Assembly (NCBI GenBank): GCA_035765535.1
Contig: DASTXE010000006.1
Coordinates: 186,001 to 250,000, forward strand
DNA from: Rickettsiales bacterium
Lineage (GTDB): Bacteria; Pseudomonadota; Alphaproteobacteria; Rickettsiales; JABCZZ01
Length of the DNA stretch: 64,000 bases
Direction: 5' to 3'
In this document: piece by piece, positions 1 through 8,194 of the stretch
How the letters are laid out: each line of letters opens with the position of its first letter
How positions within the stretch are numbered: the first letter of the stretch is position 1
Notes under the pieces: model-generated
Databases searched by the model: none
Told to the model about the DNA's origin: nothing
The model's input: the letters and a program-made list of their open reading frames with translations, nothing else
Made by a program: the position numbers and the translations under genes

Positions 1-219
1 GAACGGAGCCGCAAGTAGAACGATGCAAAAGATCAACCCTGCGCCATAACAGGCCAGAATATAGTCCAGCGAATGGCTGCGCCAGCGCCTGAGCACCCGG
101 TAACAGCGCGGGCAGATCACCGCCATACCGCACGAGGCTTCCGGCGCAACGCTCAGCAATCCACAGTCAGGACATGACCGCACCTCGTTAGTGGGACAAT
201 ATTTATGCTGATTTCCCAT
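1..219 (-). CDS. PqiA-like membrane protein, 3' end missing
   Basis: Only the first 73 codons are in the window; the gene runs off the left edge. The start is the ATG complementary to 217-219. The visible part has two CxxC pairs (C16/C19 and C36/C39) that form a rubredoxin-like zinc ribbon, followed from about residue 51 by the first hydrophobic membrane segment. This order is typical of the PqiA (paraquat-inducible protein A) family, inner-membrane proteins that work with MCE-type PqiB in envelope lipid transport. The family call rests on the ribbon plus membrane segment. Any PqiB partner would lie outside the window. Confidence 0.75.
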   Translation of the reverse strand, partial: MGNQHKYCPTNEVRSCPDCGLLSVAPEASCGMAVICPRCYRVLRRWRSHSLDYILACYGAGLIFCIVLLAAPF

Positions 220-467
220 AAGGTTCCAGTTAAATTCCGGGTAAACTCCCGTATTCGGCGAACCGCCATTATACCAACTGGGAGCCTTTGGCGCAATCGG
301 CAGCCTTCTTCCTGTCACAAAACCTTAACGTATTTGCTTTAATACACTTTACTATTTTCGGCTATAATAGACTGGTCCTATTGTTCAAACCTCAGGAGGT
401 TTATCGAACGATTTCAGAGTATCCCTTTACTCTCTATCCACCGCACCTTCACAGGGAGGATTTTCAG
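220..467. other. intergenic region with left boundary of a GC-rich island
   Basis: No gene is seen here. The part near 220-290 presumably holds the promoter of the minus-strand PqiA-like gene. On the plus strand a consensus TATAAT lies at 363-368 without a convincing -35, then short inverted repeats (AAACCT/AGGTTT at about 388-403 and AGAGTA/TACTCT at about 416-433) and a Shine-Dalgarno sequence AGGGAGGA at 453-460. Base composition changes from host-like to GC-rich across this stretch, so the junction of the following island probably lies here. Confidence 0.5.
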
Positions 468-1190
468 GTGCGTACTAGAAGAAACAGACCACCGTGGCAG
501 TGGGCGATCCTGGGAGCGGTGACATTCCTGCTTCCCATGCTTCTCGCCATCCGCCTCGGCGCGTTCTCGTGGCTCCAGACGAGTCACACGTCGTCCGACG
601 CCACCCCTAGGGTGAGCGCCACCGTCGCGGTAACTCCGTCCCCGGCCACAGCCTCGGCATCCGCCTCGGCTTCGGCGTCGGCATCGACCTCAGAGTCGGC
701 CAGCGCTTCGTCCACATCAGGTACACCGACTCCGTCGGAACCCGCAGGCCCCAAGTCCTGCGACAACGACAAGTTCGATATCAACAACCTGCCACGCGAC
801 GGGAACGTGACGAAGCAGTTCGACATGTACGGGTGCAAGGTCATCGCCCCACCGATCCCATGGCAACACGCGGCATGGCTGAACGGAACGGACATCGTGG
901 TGCAGATCACGACGCACGATCCGACCAGCAACGCCTATTTGCCGCCGGGCCACGTGTTCGTCGAGATCGAGAACATCGCCGGTGCTTCCCGAGCGAAGGG
1001 TGTCAATGACTCAGATCCGGCACCTACCGACACATTCGTCCTCAGCATCTACGGGGACAAGGCTACGTGCCGGTTCACACTCGAAGGCGGCCAGAGCATG
1101 ACCGCAGTACCACTGGGGTCAGGATGGGACGTCTCCTTCGACGGACTGTCACCGAACAACAGGGCCGCAACCCTGATGTTCAACTGCTGA
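468..1190 (+). CDS. membrane-anchored Ser/Ala-rich surface protein, unknown function
   Basis: I do not recognise this 240-residue protein. The chosen start is the GTG at 468, seven bases after AGGGAGGA; an in-frame ATG at 288 lacks such a site and would add 60 residues of host-like sequence. The N-terminus is basic and is followed by one membrane segment (about residues 11-31). Next comes a low-complexity linker of alternating Ala-Ser plus Thr/Pro (about 36-90), then a globular domain with four cysteines, including one as the last residue, that could form two disulfides. This is the architecture of an anchored extracytoplasmic protein. Third codon positions are mostly G or C, unlike the flanking genes, which indicates a foreign origin, perhaps actinobacterial or actinophage. 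Confidence 0.7.
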   Translation: MRTRRNRPPWQWAILGAVTFLLPMLLAIRLGAFSWLQTSHTSSDATPRVSATVAVTPSPATASASASASASASTSESASASSTSGTPTPSEPAGPKSCDNDKFDINNLPRDGNVTKQFDMYGCKVIAPPIPWQHAAWLNGTDIVVQITTHDPTSNAYLPPGHVFVEIENIAGASRAKGVNDSDPAPTDTFVLSIYGDKATCRFTLEGGQSMTAVPLGSGWDVSFDGLSPNNRAATLMFNC

Positions 1191-1196
1191 ACCACG

Positions 1197-1240
1197 CCTG
1201 CGGGGGATACAACGGTGCGCACACGCACCGCCCCCGCAGG
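1197..1240 (+). terminator. GC hairpin without U-tract
   Basis: A perfect 10-bp inverted repeat (CCTGCGGGGG at 1197-1206, CCCCCGCAGG at 1231-1240) starts seven bases after the stop of the GC-rich gene. It lacks the following T-run of a classical intrinsic terminator, as is common for actinobacterial terminators. It ends six bases before the stop codon of the convergent host gene, so the island boundary must be very tight here. Confidence 0.7.
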
Positions 1241-1246
1241 CACGGC

Positions 1247-1861
1247 TCATCCCGCCAGATAGACCGAAGCAAATACGTAAGCTGTTATCACACAGGCACC
1301 TACTCCCGTCGCAACGCCCGCATAAAACACACTGCGCCGCTTCACAAGTGCCGCCACCGAAGCAAGCGCAATGCCGATCTGCGCCAACATACCTGCATAG
1401 CCGAGCAGGTCTTTCTGCTTGAGCTTCTTGAGCCCCATATCCAGATGCGCCTGCCGTTCCTGTGTCTTAGCGGTAGCTTCCTCTTTGTTGCCCGGCTGCC
1501 TCCCACGAAGATCCTTGTCCATCTTCGTAAGATCTTCCCGGTCACCAGGGCTGATTCCGCTGGAAGGAATCAGCTGCATTTCGACAATACGCGCCTTAAT
1601 GCTGTTAGCCTGATACTCCGCCCATGCATCCGAGGCCTGGGTCTGCGATAAGATCGCCTGGTTGCTTTCGTAAATCGCTTCGTTCGTAAGCATCGTGGAA
1701 CGGACCGTTAAAAAACCCGTGAGCGCCGCCAGCACCCCGGTGAGCACTGCCACCTGCCCTGCCCATTCCGGGCCGTTTTGCTCTGCCGCCGGAGCACCGC
1801 TTGCGGCCTGTGCCGCAACGTCTCCCAGTGTTTTCACTGTGGAAATGATTTTTTCTTTCAT
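1247..1861 (-). CDS. DUF4337-family membrane protein
   Basis: This is a 204-residue protein with one hydrophobic segment near residues 34-53, a long charged helical middle rich in Lys, Glu and Gln (about 60-150), and two membrane segments at the C-terminus (about 155-200). The central block with a SDAWAEYQANSIKA-like stretch is typical of DUF4337, bacterial proteins of unknown function. It starts seven bases after the stop of the upstream AsmA gene on the same strand, so the two are probably co-transcribed. Its 3' end abuts the hairpin of the convergent GC-rich island, with no host terminator visible. Confidence 0.75.
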   Translation of the reverse strand: MKEKIISTVKTLGDVAAQAASGAPAAEQNGPEWAGQVAVLTGVLAALTGFLTVRSTMLTNEAIYESNQAILSQTQASDAWAEYQANSIKARIVEMQLIPSSGISPGDREDLTKMDKDLRGRQPGNKEEATAKTQERQAHLDMGLKKLKQKDLLGYAGMLAQIGIALASVAALVKRRSVFYAGVATGVGACVITAYVFASVYLAG

Positions 1862-1867
1862 GGCTCT

Positions 1868-3556
1868 TTACCTCAAAATACCCTGCAGCGCACCGCCAGG
1901 ATTTTCTTTGAATTGTTTAATCGTATCTTTCACAGCAGCCGGATTGCCAACATTCGCCTTGATGGCCGCGCTCACATCAGGCCGGTAATGTGGCGCGTCC
2001 AGCGGCCCTTCCACACGGACAGGCACCGTAATGCCATTCGCATCTTTTCCGCCCTGCCCCTGTGCACTGGCTACGATTTTCGGCTGCACGAGATAATTGA
2101 CCTCCCAGCCCGGAAGATCCACTGTGCCTGCACCACTCACGCGCAGCATTGGTGAATTTGCTTTCAGGTCATTATTGGAAACAACACCGTGCGCAATAGT
2201 GAACGTCCCTGTCAGGTCGGAAAACTCCGTGCTCTTACTGTTATTATCCTGTGCTGCAAGCCCCACATTGCGGATCACGCTCGCCAGATCCATGCCTTTG
2301 AACTTCCCATCGCTGAAATGGAAGCTGCCTTTGCCATCGAGCGCCGCTACCATTTCGCGCTGGGACCTGCCCTGAGTAGCGGTCTGCGCCTGCAGATCCA
2401 GCTTGCCGGAGACTTTTGTAGACCCGGCGAAATCCTGCATCAGCGGTTCTGCCTGAACACCCGCAATATTCACCGCCACTCCTGCCGTATTGGCGCTGCT
2501 TGCATCCAGTACAAACTTAACGGTACCGTCATAAGCAGCAATAGCATTGCTCGCTACATTCAGCTTGCCGCCTGCCAGACGCACGGCCAGTTCAATATTA
2601 TGCAGTGTTGCTTTCTTCAGAATCAGCTTGTCGATCGTCACATTAAGATCGGCATTGGCGCTCTTAAGTCCGCTTAAATCGATCGGGTCATTGCTCCAGT
2701 GCTCAGAAGATGCAGCAGAAGGAGCCGATTTCTTTGGAGCAGCTCCTGATTCACCGCCGGAAAGCGCACCCGTATCGATTTCAGGAATGGAAACCTTGCC
2801 CGTCAGCACCGGCACCGTATCCGCGAATGCAAGCGTTCCCTGCCAGGCAAGCTTCAGGTCACCAAATGCAAGCTTTACATCTACATCAGATTTTGCACCG
2901 TTCATCAGCTTCAGAGGCTTAAGCATCGAAAGCGATAATGTAATCTTTTTGCCATTGAGCATCAGACTGCCATCGAAATCCGCTTTCTGTTCGGGCTCCG
3001 GCGCTTTCAGTTCCAGATTCACTCCAGTAAGTTTCGTCGTCGCGCCGGAATGCTTGTTGTGGAATGTCAGATTACCATCCTTAATCTGAATATACTGGGG
3101 AATAATGATTTCCCCCATTCCAGCATCCTGCTGCTTTTCAGCCTGCGCCCGTTCTTTAGAAACAGGAGCCTGTGCAGGCGTGAACTGCCAGTTGGCCTGG
3201 TTGCCATTCTGGATGAGGTCAATCACTGGCGACTGCAATGTCAGTTCCGTTACCTTCACCTGTTTTTGCAGCAGCGGCATCAGTTCAACACCGATGCGCA
3301 GTGCCTTCATTTCCACCATGTTGCCCTTACCAGCCCATGCGGGATTGCTCAGCGTGACATTATCGGCCGCCAGCGCGATATTGGGGAATACCGAAAGCGA
3401 CAGCTTGCCGATGCCGACTTTGCGCCCCGTTGCGGCTTCAATCTGCGCAAGCACAGGCCCTTCAAGTTTCTCCACCGGCACCACAAACGGCAGCGCCAGA
3501 ACGCCGATGACGAGTAAAACAACCGCCCCTGCAATGATTTTCAGAAACTTACGCAT
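1868..3556 (-). CDS. AsmA family protein
   Basis: This is a 562-residue protein with an N-terminal signal anchor (about residues 5-26) and a long beta-rich periplasmic body. The N-terminal block (ATGRKVGIGKLSLSVFP) and the C-terminal region around residues 400-520 (SFHFSDGKFKGMDLASVIRN, then a segment ending in VPVRVEGPLDAPHYRPD) match the two conserved ends of AsmA-like proteins. This family is related to VPS13-like lipid transfer proteins and influences outer-membrane phospholipid and LPS assembly. The length is close to the usual 600 residues. The DUF4337 gene follows seven bases downstream. Confidence 0.85.
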   Translation of the reverse strand: MRKFLKIIAGAVVLLVIGVLALPFVVPVEKLEGPVLAQIEAATGRKVGIGKLSLSVFPNIALAADNVTLSNPAWAGKGNMVEMKALRIGVELMPLLQKQVKVTELTLQSPVIDLIQNGNQANWQFTPAQAPVSKERAQAEKQQDAGMGEIIIPQYIQIKDGNLTFHNKHSGATTKLTGVNLELKAPEPEQKADFDGSLMLNGKKITLSLSMLKPLKLMNGAKSDVDVKLAFGDLKLAWQGTLAFADTVPVLTGKVSIPEIDTGALSGGESGAAPKKSAPSAASSEHWSNDPIDLSGLKSANADLNVTIDKLILKKATLHNIELAVRLAGGKLNVASNAIAAYDGTVKFVLDASSANTAGVAVNIAGVQAEPLMQDFAGSTKVSGKLDLQAQTATQGRSQREMVAALDGKGSFHFSDGKFKGMDLASVIRNVGLAAQDNNSKSTEFSDLTGTFTIAHGVVSNNDLKANSPMLRVSGAGTVDLPGWEVNYLVQPKIVASAQGQGGKDANGITVPVRVEGPLDAPHYRPDVSAAIKANVGNPAAVKDTIKQFKENPGGALQGILR

Positions 3557-3655
3557 AACGTCCCCTCTGATATGATGTTGCTGCCCTTATTTAGCAGAAG
3601 GTGAATGGTCAGAACATAGTTTTTTAGTTAATTTATGCTCCTTTAACACGACCGC

Positions 3656-3669
3656 TTGATATAGATCAA
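3656..3669 (+). promoter_or_regulatory. perfect FNR-type box
   Basis: The site TTGATATAGATCAA fits TTGAT-N4-ATCAA without mismatch. A plausible -10 (TACATA, 3692-3697) lies downstream and would put the transcription start near 3704. The box centre would then lie at about -41.5, the standard position for class II FNR activation. It precedes the operon that itself encodes an FNR-like regulator, so feedback control is likely. Confidence 0.8.
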
Positions 3670-3717
3670 GCCGCTCATCGGCAGAACCTGTTACATACGC
3701 CAGAAAAGGTTCAAGCC

Positions 3718-4347
3718 ATGCTGAATTACGAACAGATATCCGCTACCGATACCGTCACGCAGCCATTCCCTTATCTGAGTGTTTCCAACGTATTGGGCAA
3801 GGAAGCGCTGGACGAAATAAACCGCGATTTTCCGGATATCACCCAGCCGGGTATCTTCCCCTTATCGGAGTTGAAATACGGCCCTGCATTTACTGAGCTG
3901 GTTCAGCATATCGCAGGTCCGAGACTACAGTCACTGATGGAAGAAAAATTCAACATCCCTCTGGCGGGCAAACCGCTGATGGTCACTGTGCGGGGTCATT
4001 GCCGCTGGCGTGACGGACGCATCCATAACGACTCACAAGACAAAATTGTCACCTGCCTGCTCTACCTGAACCGCAAGGAATGGAACGCGCAGGGTGGAAG
4101 GCTAAGACTGCTCAGGAACGAGCACAATATTAACGATATGATTGCAGAAGTGCCGCCCGAAGGTGGAAACTTTCTGGCATTCCGGCGCACGGATAATTCC
4201 TGGCACGGCCATGCGCCGTATGAAGGCCCGCGCCGCTATATCATGTTCAACTGGCTCGCTTCCGAAGCCGCGCTGACCAAAAATATCGGAAGGCATACCA
4301 TCTCTGCCACTTTCAAACGTTTATTTGTACCTAAATCCGATTATTGA
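3718..4347 (+). CDS. 2-oxoglutarate/Fe(II)-dependent oxygenase
   Basis: The 209-residue protein has the double-stranded beta-helix signature of Fe(II)/2-oxoglutarate oxygenases. The metal triad is visible: H103-x-D105 in RIHNDS and the distal H163 in SWHGH, followed by R172 or R173 to bind 2-oxoglutarate. The block between them (LLYLNRKEW, GGRLRLL, GGNFLAFRR) resembles prolyl-hydroxylase-type enzymes. The substrate cannot be told. It is the first gene behind a perfect FNR box, is followed after nine bases by a second enzyme of the same superfamily, and then by hemN and an FNR-like gene. An O2-using enzyme under apparent FNR activation is unusual. Confidence 0.8.
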   Translation: MLNYEQISATDTVTQPFPYLSVSNVLGKEALDEINRDFPDITQPGIFPLSELKYGPAFTELVQHIAGPRLQSLMEEKFNIPLAGKPLMVTVRGHCRWRDGRIHNDSQDKIVTCLLYLNRKEWNAQGGRLRLLRNEHNINDMIAEVPPEGGNFLAFRRTDNSWHGHAPYEGPRRYIMFNWLASEAALTKNIGRHTISATFKRLFVPKSDY

Positions 4348-4356
4348 GGTCATCCC

Positions 4357-5040
4357 ATGTCTCTTTCAGCGCCTGTGCTTTCCACCGGATATGACCATGA
4401 AGTAACTGATAAAATAGCAGAGTGCTTCACCCGCTCCCTTGATACGGCAGACCGCCGCGATACGCCTTATGCACATTGGCTGATGCAGGAAACGCTTCCT
4501 TCTGCAACCGTGGATGCCATCACCTCTTTACCGTTTGCAGCACCGGAAGACATGGATTTCAACGGCAGGCGTGAGACAAATAACTCCAAGCGGGTCTACT
4601 TCACGAAAACCAATCAGGATCAATTCCCCGTATGCCGTGAATGCGCCGTCGCGTTTAACTCCTCGCAAGTACGGGAAACTATCCGCAATGTTACCGGAGC
4701 CGATCTCACCGGTGCAGCCTTGCGGATCGAATATTGCCAAGACACAGGAGATTTCTGGCTGGAACCGCATACGGATATCAAAGTAAAGAAATTCACGCTG
4801 CTGATCTATTTATCGGATGAACCGGCACTTGCGAATTGCGGCACGGATGTCTATGACGACACGCCCCAGCATAAGCTGGTTTATTCCGCCCCTTACGCGA
4901 AGAACAAAGCGATATTGTTTATCCCCGGCGCAAACACCTGGCACGGTTTTTCCAAGCGCCGCATCAACGGTATCCGCAAATCACTGATCGTCAATTACGT
5001 CGCTCCCGAATGGCGCGACACATGGGAGCTGTCTTACTGA
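4357..5040 (+). CDS. 2-oxoglutarate/Fe(II)-dependent oxygenase, second copy type
   Basis: The 227-residue protein carries H138-T-D140 (EPHTD), a distal H196 (NTWHGF) and R207 (GIRKSLIVNY) as probable iron and 2-oxoglutarate ligands. It differs strongly from the upstream oxygenase, so this is not a simple tandem duplication. Similar proteins are often found next to sugar or haem genes, but the substrate is unknown. It is translationally close to both neighbours: nine bases after the first oxygenase, and hemN begins one base after its stop codon. The three genes therefore look like one operon. Confidence 0.8.
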   Translation: MSLSAPVLSTGYDHEVTDKIAECFTRSLDTADRRDTPYAHWLMQETLPSATVDAITSLPFAAPEDMDFNGRRETNNSKRVYFTKTNQDQFPVCRECAVAFNSSQVRETIRNVTGADLTGAALRIEYCQDTGDFWLEPHTDIKVKKFTLLIYLSDEPALANCGTDVYDDTPQHKLVYSAPYAKNKAILFIPGANTWHGFSKRRINGIRKSLIVNYVAPEWRDTWELSY

Positions 5041-5041
5041 T

Positions 5042-6388
5042 ATGGAGCAAGACAGCATAAGCGCAATATTGAGCCGGTATCCTTCCCAGCTTCCCAGATA
5101 CACAAGTTACCCGGCCGCACCGCATTTTCGCGCTATCGATCCGCAAACTTACTCCGATGCCGTCGCTTCACTGCCTGCTAACAAGCCCCTGTCGCTCTAT
5201 CTGCACATCCCGTTCTGTGCGGAACTCTGCTGGTTCTGCGGATGCCACACGCACATCACCAAGAAATATGAGCCTGTGCGGAACTATCTTGAACTGTTAC
5301 TGCTAGAGATTGCGCTCTTCGCTAAAACCTCTGGCACAAGAAAGTTAAATATCGCCTCCATCCATTTTGGCGGCGGCTCGCCCACCATGCTTACACCGGC
5401 AGATTTCAACCACTGCATGGATACCATTCGCACGCATCTCAATATAATGGACGATGCACGCATCGCTATCGAGATTGATCCGCGCACCGTAGGGGAAGCC
5501 AAAATCGCCGCTTATGCAAAACAAGGCGTTAACCGCGTCAGCCTTGGCGTGCAGGATTTCGATCCGCAGGTGCAGGAAGCAATTAACAGGATGCAACCGC
5601 TCGCCACAGTGTATGAAACCGTACGCCTGTGCAGGGAATACGGCATTCACGATATCAATTTCGACTTGATCTACGGCCTACCCGGCCAGACGCCGGAATC
5701 CATCCGCAAGACGGCGCAATATGCCGCATTGCTTGCCCCCGGCAGGATCGCCCTGTTCGGCTACGCGCATGTACCCTGGAAAAAGAAGAATATGTTTCTC
5801 ATCCCGCCGGAAACGCTGCCTTCGGATGAGCAGCGGCTGGAACTGCACGCAGTCGCAGTGCAAACTTTGCAAAATGCAGGATATATTCCTATAGGAATCG
5901 ACCATTTCGCTTTACCCGCAGATCCGCTCGCAAAGGCAAAACAGGAACATACATTACGGCGCAATTTTCAGGGCTATACGGCAGATGAAGCAGAGCCGCT
6001 GATAGGATTCGGCACCTCCGCCATCAGCATGTTGCAGCAGGGATACTTCCAGAATACCGCTAATACGCAAGACTATGCGCAGGCCATCAATACCGGAACA
6101 CTGCCGGTTGCACGCGGATTTCTACTGAACGACGAAGACAGACTGCGCCGCCTCCTCATCGAAGAAATCATGTGTTATCTGACACTTGATCTGAAAAAGA
6201 CCGCGAGCCTGCCTGACTTTCCCGCTATCCGCACTTCCCTGCTCGACCTTGCCAATAGCGGCTTGCTAAGGATCGACGGCGATGTTATCACTGTCGATGA
6301 AAGGATACCGCAGGCCGCACGCATCGTCAGCTCGTTATTTGACAGCTATCATAACTCCGGTGAGACGCGCCATGGCAGGGTTGCATAA
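5042..6388 (+). CDS. hemN: oxygen-independent coproporphyrinogen III oxidase (HemN)
   Basis: This radical-SAM enzyme oxidatively decarboxylates coproporphyrinogen III to protoporphyrinogen IX without oxygen, in the cytoplasm. At 448 residues it has the normal length. The N-terminal YTSYPAAPHF motif is typical of true HemN. The cluster-binding motif is C59-x3-C63-x2-C66-G-C68, and GGGSPT with the following barrel strands (IEIDPRT, VSLGVQDF, INFDLIYGLPGQT) are all present. The start at 5042 lies one base after the stop of the preceding oxygenase. Position behind an FNR box fits anaerobic or microaerobic induction, as is common for hemN in alphaproteobacteria. Confidence 0.95.
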   Translation: MEQDSISAILSRYPSQLPRYTSYPAAPHFRAIDPQTYSDAVASLPANKPLSLYLHIPFCAELCWFCGCHTHITKKYEPVRNYLELLLLEIALFAKTSGTRKLNIASIHFGGGSPTMLTPADFNHCMDTIRTHLNIMDDARIAIEIDPRTVGEAKIAAYAKQGVNRVSLGVQDFDPQVQEAINRMQPLATVYETVRLCREYGIHDINFDLIYGLPGQTPESIRKTAQYAALLAPGRIALFGYAHVPWKKKNMFLIPPETLPSDEQRLELHAVAVQTLQNAGYIPIGIDHFALPADPLAKAKQEHTLRRNFQGYTADEAEPLIGFGTSAISMLQQGYFQNTANTQDYAQAINTGTLPVARGFLLNDEDRLRRLLIEEIMCYLTLDLKKTASLPDFPAIRTSLLDLANSGLLRIDGDVITVDERIPQAARIVSSLFDSYHNSGETRHGRVA

Positions 6389-6393
6389 GAGGC

Positions 6394-7119
6394 ATGGAAC
6401 GCTTTACATTGACGCCGGAACATTTCCTGTTCCGGGAACACCCAAAAGCTTGGGAAACCATCGCACCGCATATTAAAACCAGAATATTTTCCAAAGGCGA
6501 GAACCTTGCCTGCCACGGCGATGCTGCGCAGCATTTCTTCATCCTCCTGCATGGCTGGGTGCGCCTAACCCGGCAAACGCCGGACGGCAAGGAAACGGTG
6601 GTAGGCCTATGCGCCGAGGGCGACTTTCTAGGCGAAGCCTCACTTTTTCCCCATGCAAGCTATCCAAGCAATATGGAAGTCGTGGACGAGCATACGCAGG
6701 TAGCGATGATTCCCGCCAAAATCATCCGCGAAACGGTGAACGGCGATAAAGCCTTCTCAAACTATATTATGGCGCTGCTGAATGACCGGCTGGCTAAAAC
6801 TCAGCTTAAGCTGGAACATCTAAGCACACTGACCGCTGCGCAGCGCATGGGGTGTTTCCTGCTGAATCTCTGCAGGCAGCAGACAACCGGCCGCAAGGCA
6901 ATCGATGTGCCCGTGGAAAAAAATATCATCGCCGCTTACTTGGGAATGAAACCCGAAACCTTTTCCCGCAGCCTGCAACAACTGAAGGAAATCGGCGTCA
7001 ATGCCGCGAGCGGAAAGATCGTCATCGATAACGTGGAGCGACTCAGGGACTATGTCTGCAACAGCTGCTCGGAAGCAGGCATGTGCGACACGGCTACCTA
7101 TATCAAACAAAACGGATAA
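6394..7119 (+). CDS. Crp/Fnr-family regulator with C-terminal cysteine cluster
   Basis: This is a 241-residue regulator with a cyclic-nucleotide-like beta barrel (about 20-140), a dimer helix and a winged helix-turn-helix in which MKPETFSRSL provides the recognition helix. The E and R of the ETxSR motif, which read the TTGAT half-site, are present. The N-terminal cysteine cluster of E. coli FNR is absent. Instead three cysteines sit at the extreme C-terminus (C222, C225, C231), similar in spacing to the [4Fe-4S] ligands of Bacillus Fnr. It is the last gene of the hemN operon and the obvious candidate to bind the three FNR-type boxes in this window. Its stop lies two bases from that of the convergent gene. 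Confidence 0.85.
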   Translation: MERFTLTPEHFLFREHPKAWETIAPHIKTRIFSKGENLACHGDAAQHFFILLHGWVRLTRQTPDGKETVVGLCAEGDFLGEASLFPHASYPSNMEVVDEHTQVAMIPAKIIRETVNGDKAFSNYIMALLNDRLAKTQLKLEHLSTLTAAQRMGCFLLNLCRQQTTGRKAIDVPVEKNIIAAYLGMKPETFSRSLQQLKEIGVNAASGKIVIDNVERLRDYVCNSCSEAGMCDTATYIKQNG

Positions 7120-7121
7120 AC

Positions 7122-7535
7122 TTACGCGTTAAGCACCAGCTCCAGAACTTTGACCAGCATTTCAGGATCGGAAGATGGTTCCAGCCAGCGCGTCATCAGC
7201 GGATAACGTATCTCGGCCACAACGCGCTTGAGCGCATCCGGCGGCAGCAGAAGCTGTACCCAGGCAATATTACCCTCGCTGCCAACGATAATAATCTGAT
7301 CCACCTCGTTGCTGCGTACTGCTTTATCCATGACCTGCCAGAAGGCCTGCACGGAAGTAAAGACGGTGATTTGCTCAGGCGCTATCTGTACAAGCCCTCC
7401 GTCTTTTTGCTGCAATAACGCAATATGCCCGTCACACGCCGCAATGATCCAGCGACGATTGCCGCCCTTGGAGCAGCCCCCCATGCATTTGCCTGAGCAG
7501 GCTGCTTCCTTATCCTTCTCGGTTGCTGCGCACAT
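7122..7535 (-). CDS. host-attachment/baeRF-like protein with Cys-rich N-terminus
   Basis: The 137-residue protein has an alpha/beta core that begins with WIIAACDGHIALL and ends with LPPDALKRVVAEI. This resembles the small host-attachment (PF10116-like) proteins related to bacterial eRF1-like domains. The first 25 residues contain five cysteines (CAATEKDKEAACSGKCMGGC), probably a metal-binding or redox tail that I do not know from this family. It follows ompW by four bases on the same strand and so shares its promoter with the FNR-like box. The family assignment is moderate; the biological role is unknown. Confidence 0.55.
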   Translation of the reverse strand: MCAATEKDKEAACSGKCMGGCSKGGNRRWIIAACDGHIALLQQKDGGLVQIAPEQITVFTSVQAFWQVMDKAVRSNEVDQIIIVGSEGNIAWVQLLLPPDALKRVVAEIRYPLMTRWLEPSSDPEMLVKVLELVLNA

Positions 7536-7539
7536 AGGC

Positions 7540-8145
7540 TTAGAACCTGTAGCCGATACCCGCGCCGATAATCCACGGGTTCAGATCCACATTCGCACGC
7601 ACTGCTTCGTTATTGAATTTAGCCGTAGTGCTGAGAAATAGCTTCTTGGCGTCAATGTTGAAATACCAGTTATCCGCAATCGGAAAATCCGCACCTGCCT
7701 GCAAGGCAGCGCCGAAATTATCCTGATAGGTGACGTTATTGAGCACACCCGGCTTGGCATCATAGAACACGGTATAATTCACACCGGCGCCGATATACGG
7801 TTTCACCGCGTTAAACTGGGTAAAATGATACTGCATGGTGAGCGTTGGCGGTAAAACCCTGACACTGCCTGCATCCAGACCGCTACTTGTACGCAGATCG
7901 TGCTTCGTGGTCGCAAGAATCAACTCCGCCGCAATATTGGGCGTAAAGAAATGCGTGATATCGAGTTCAGGCACGGCGCTGTTATCCACCGAAACCGTAC
8001 CGCCGATGGAAAGCTGGCTGCTGACCTGCGGCATGACGTCAATCGCACGCACGCGCACCAGCCAGTTGCCATCTTTGCTTTCCGCTGCCAGAGCGCTGCC
8101 GGAGATAAGCGTAGTGGCCAATAGCGCCGCAAAAATCTTATTCAT
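7540..8145 (-). CDS. ompW: OmpW-family outer membrane protein
   Basis: This 201-residue protein has a signal peptide ending in SALA before residue 21 and an eight-stranded beta-barrel pattern. OmpW hallmarks are WLVRVRAIDVMPQ near the N-terminus, FFTPNIAAELILATTKHD, PYIGAGVNYTVFY and a terminal aromatic (GIGYRF). OmpW is a small porin for hydrophobic compounds and is linked to anaerobic growth; in E. coli it is regulated by FNR. Here an FNR-like box lies about 68 bases before the start codon, with a -10-like TATTTA at a suitable distance. The Cys-rich protein gene follows in the same operon. Confidence 0.88.
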   Translation of the reverse strand: MNKIFAALLATTLISGSALAAESKDGNWLVRVRAIDVMPQVSSQLSIGGTVSVDNSAVPELDITHFFTPNIAAELILATTKHDLRTSSGLDAGSVRVLPPTLTMQYHFTQFNAVKPYIGAGVNYTVFYDAKPGVLNNVTYQDNFGAALQAGADFPIADNWYFNIDAKKLFLSTTAKFNNEAVRANVDLNPWIIGAGIGYRF

Positions 8146-8194
8146 AAATATACCTCATATTGTTGATGTGATGAGGTATAAATACGCTACAAAG

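Noticed and set aside
288..467. Longer start for the GC-rich surface protein
   Set aside because: The upstream part has AT-rich, promoter-like composition and no ribosome site, while the GTG at 468 follows a near-perfect one.
1067..1651. Plus-strand frame spanning the end of the island and the DUF4337 gene
   Set aside because: It reads through the terminator hairpin and antisense to a well-supported gene; the product is low-complexity and Arg/His-rich.
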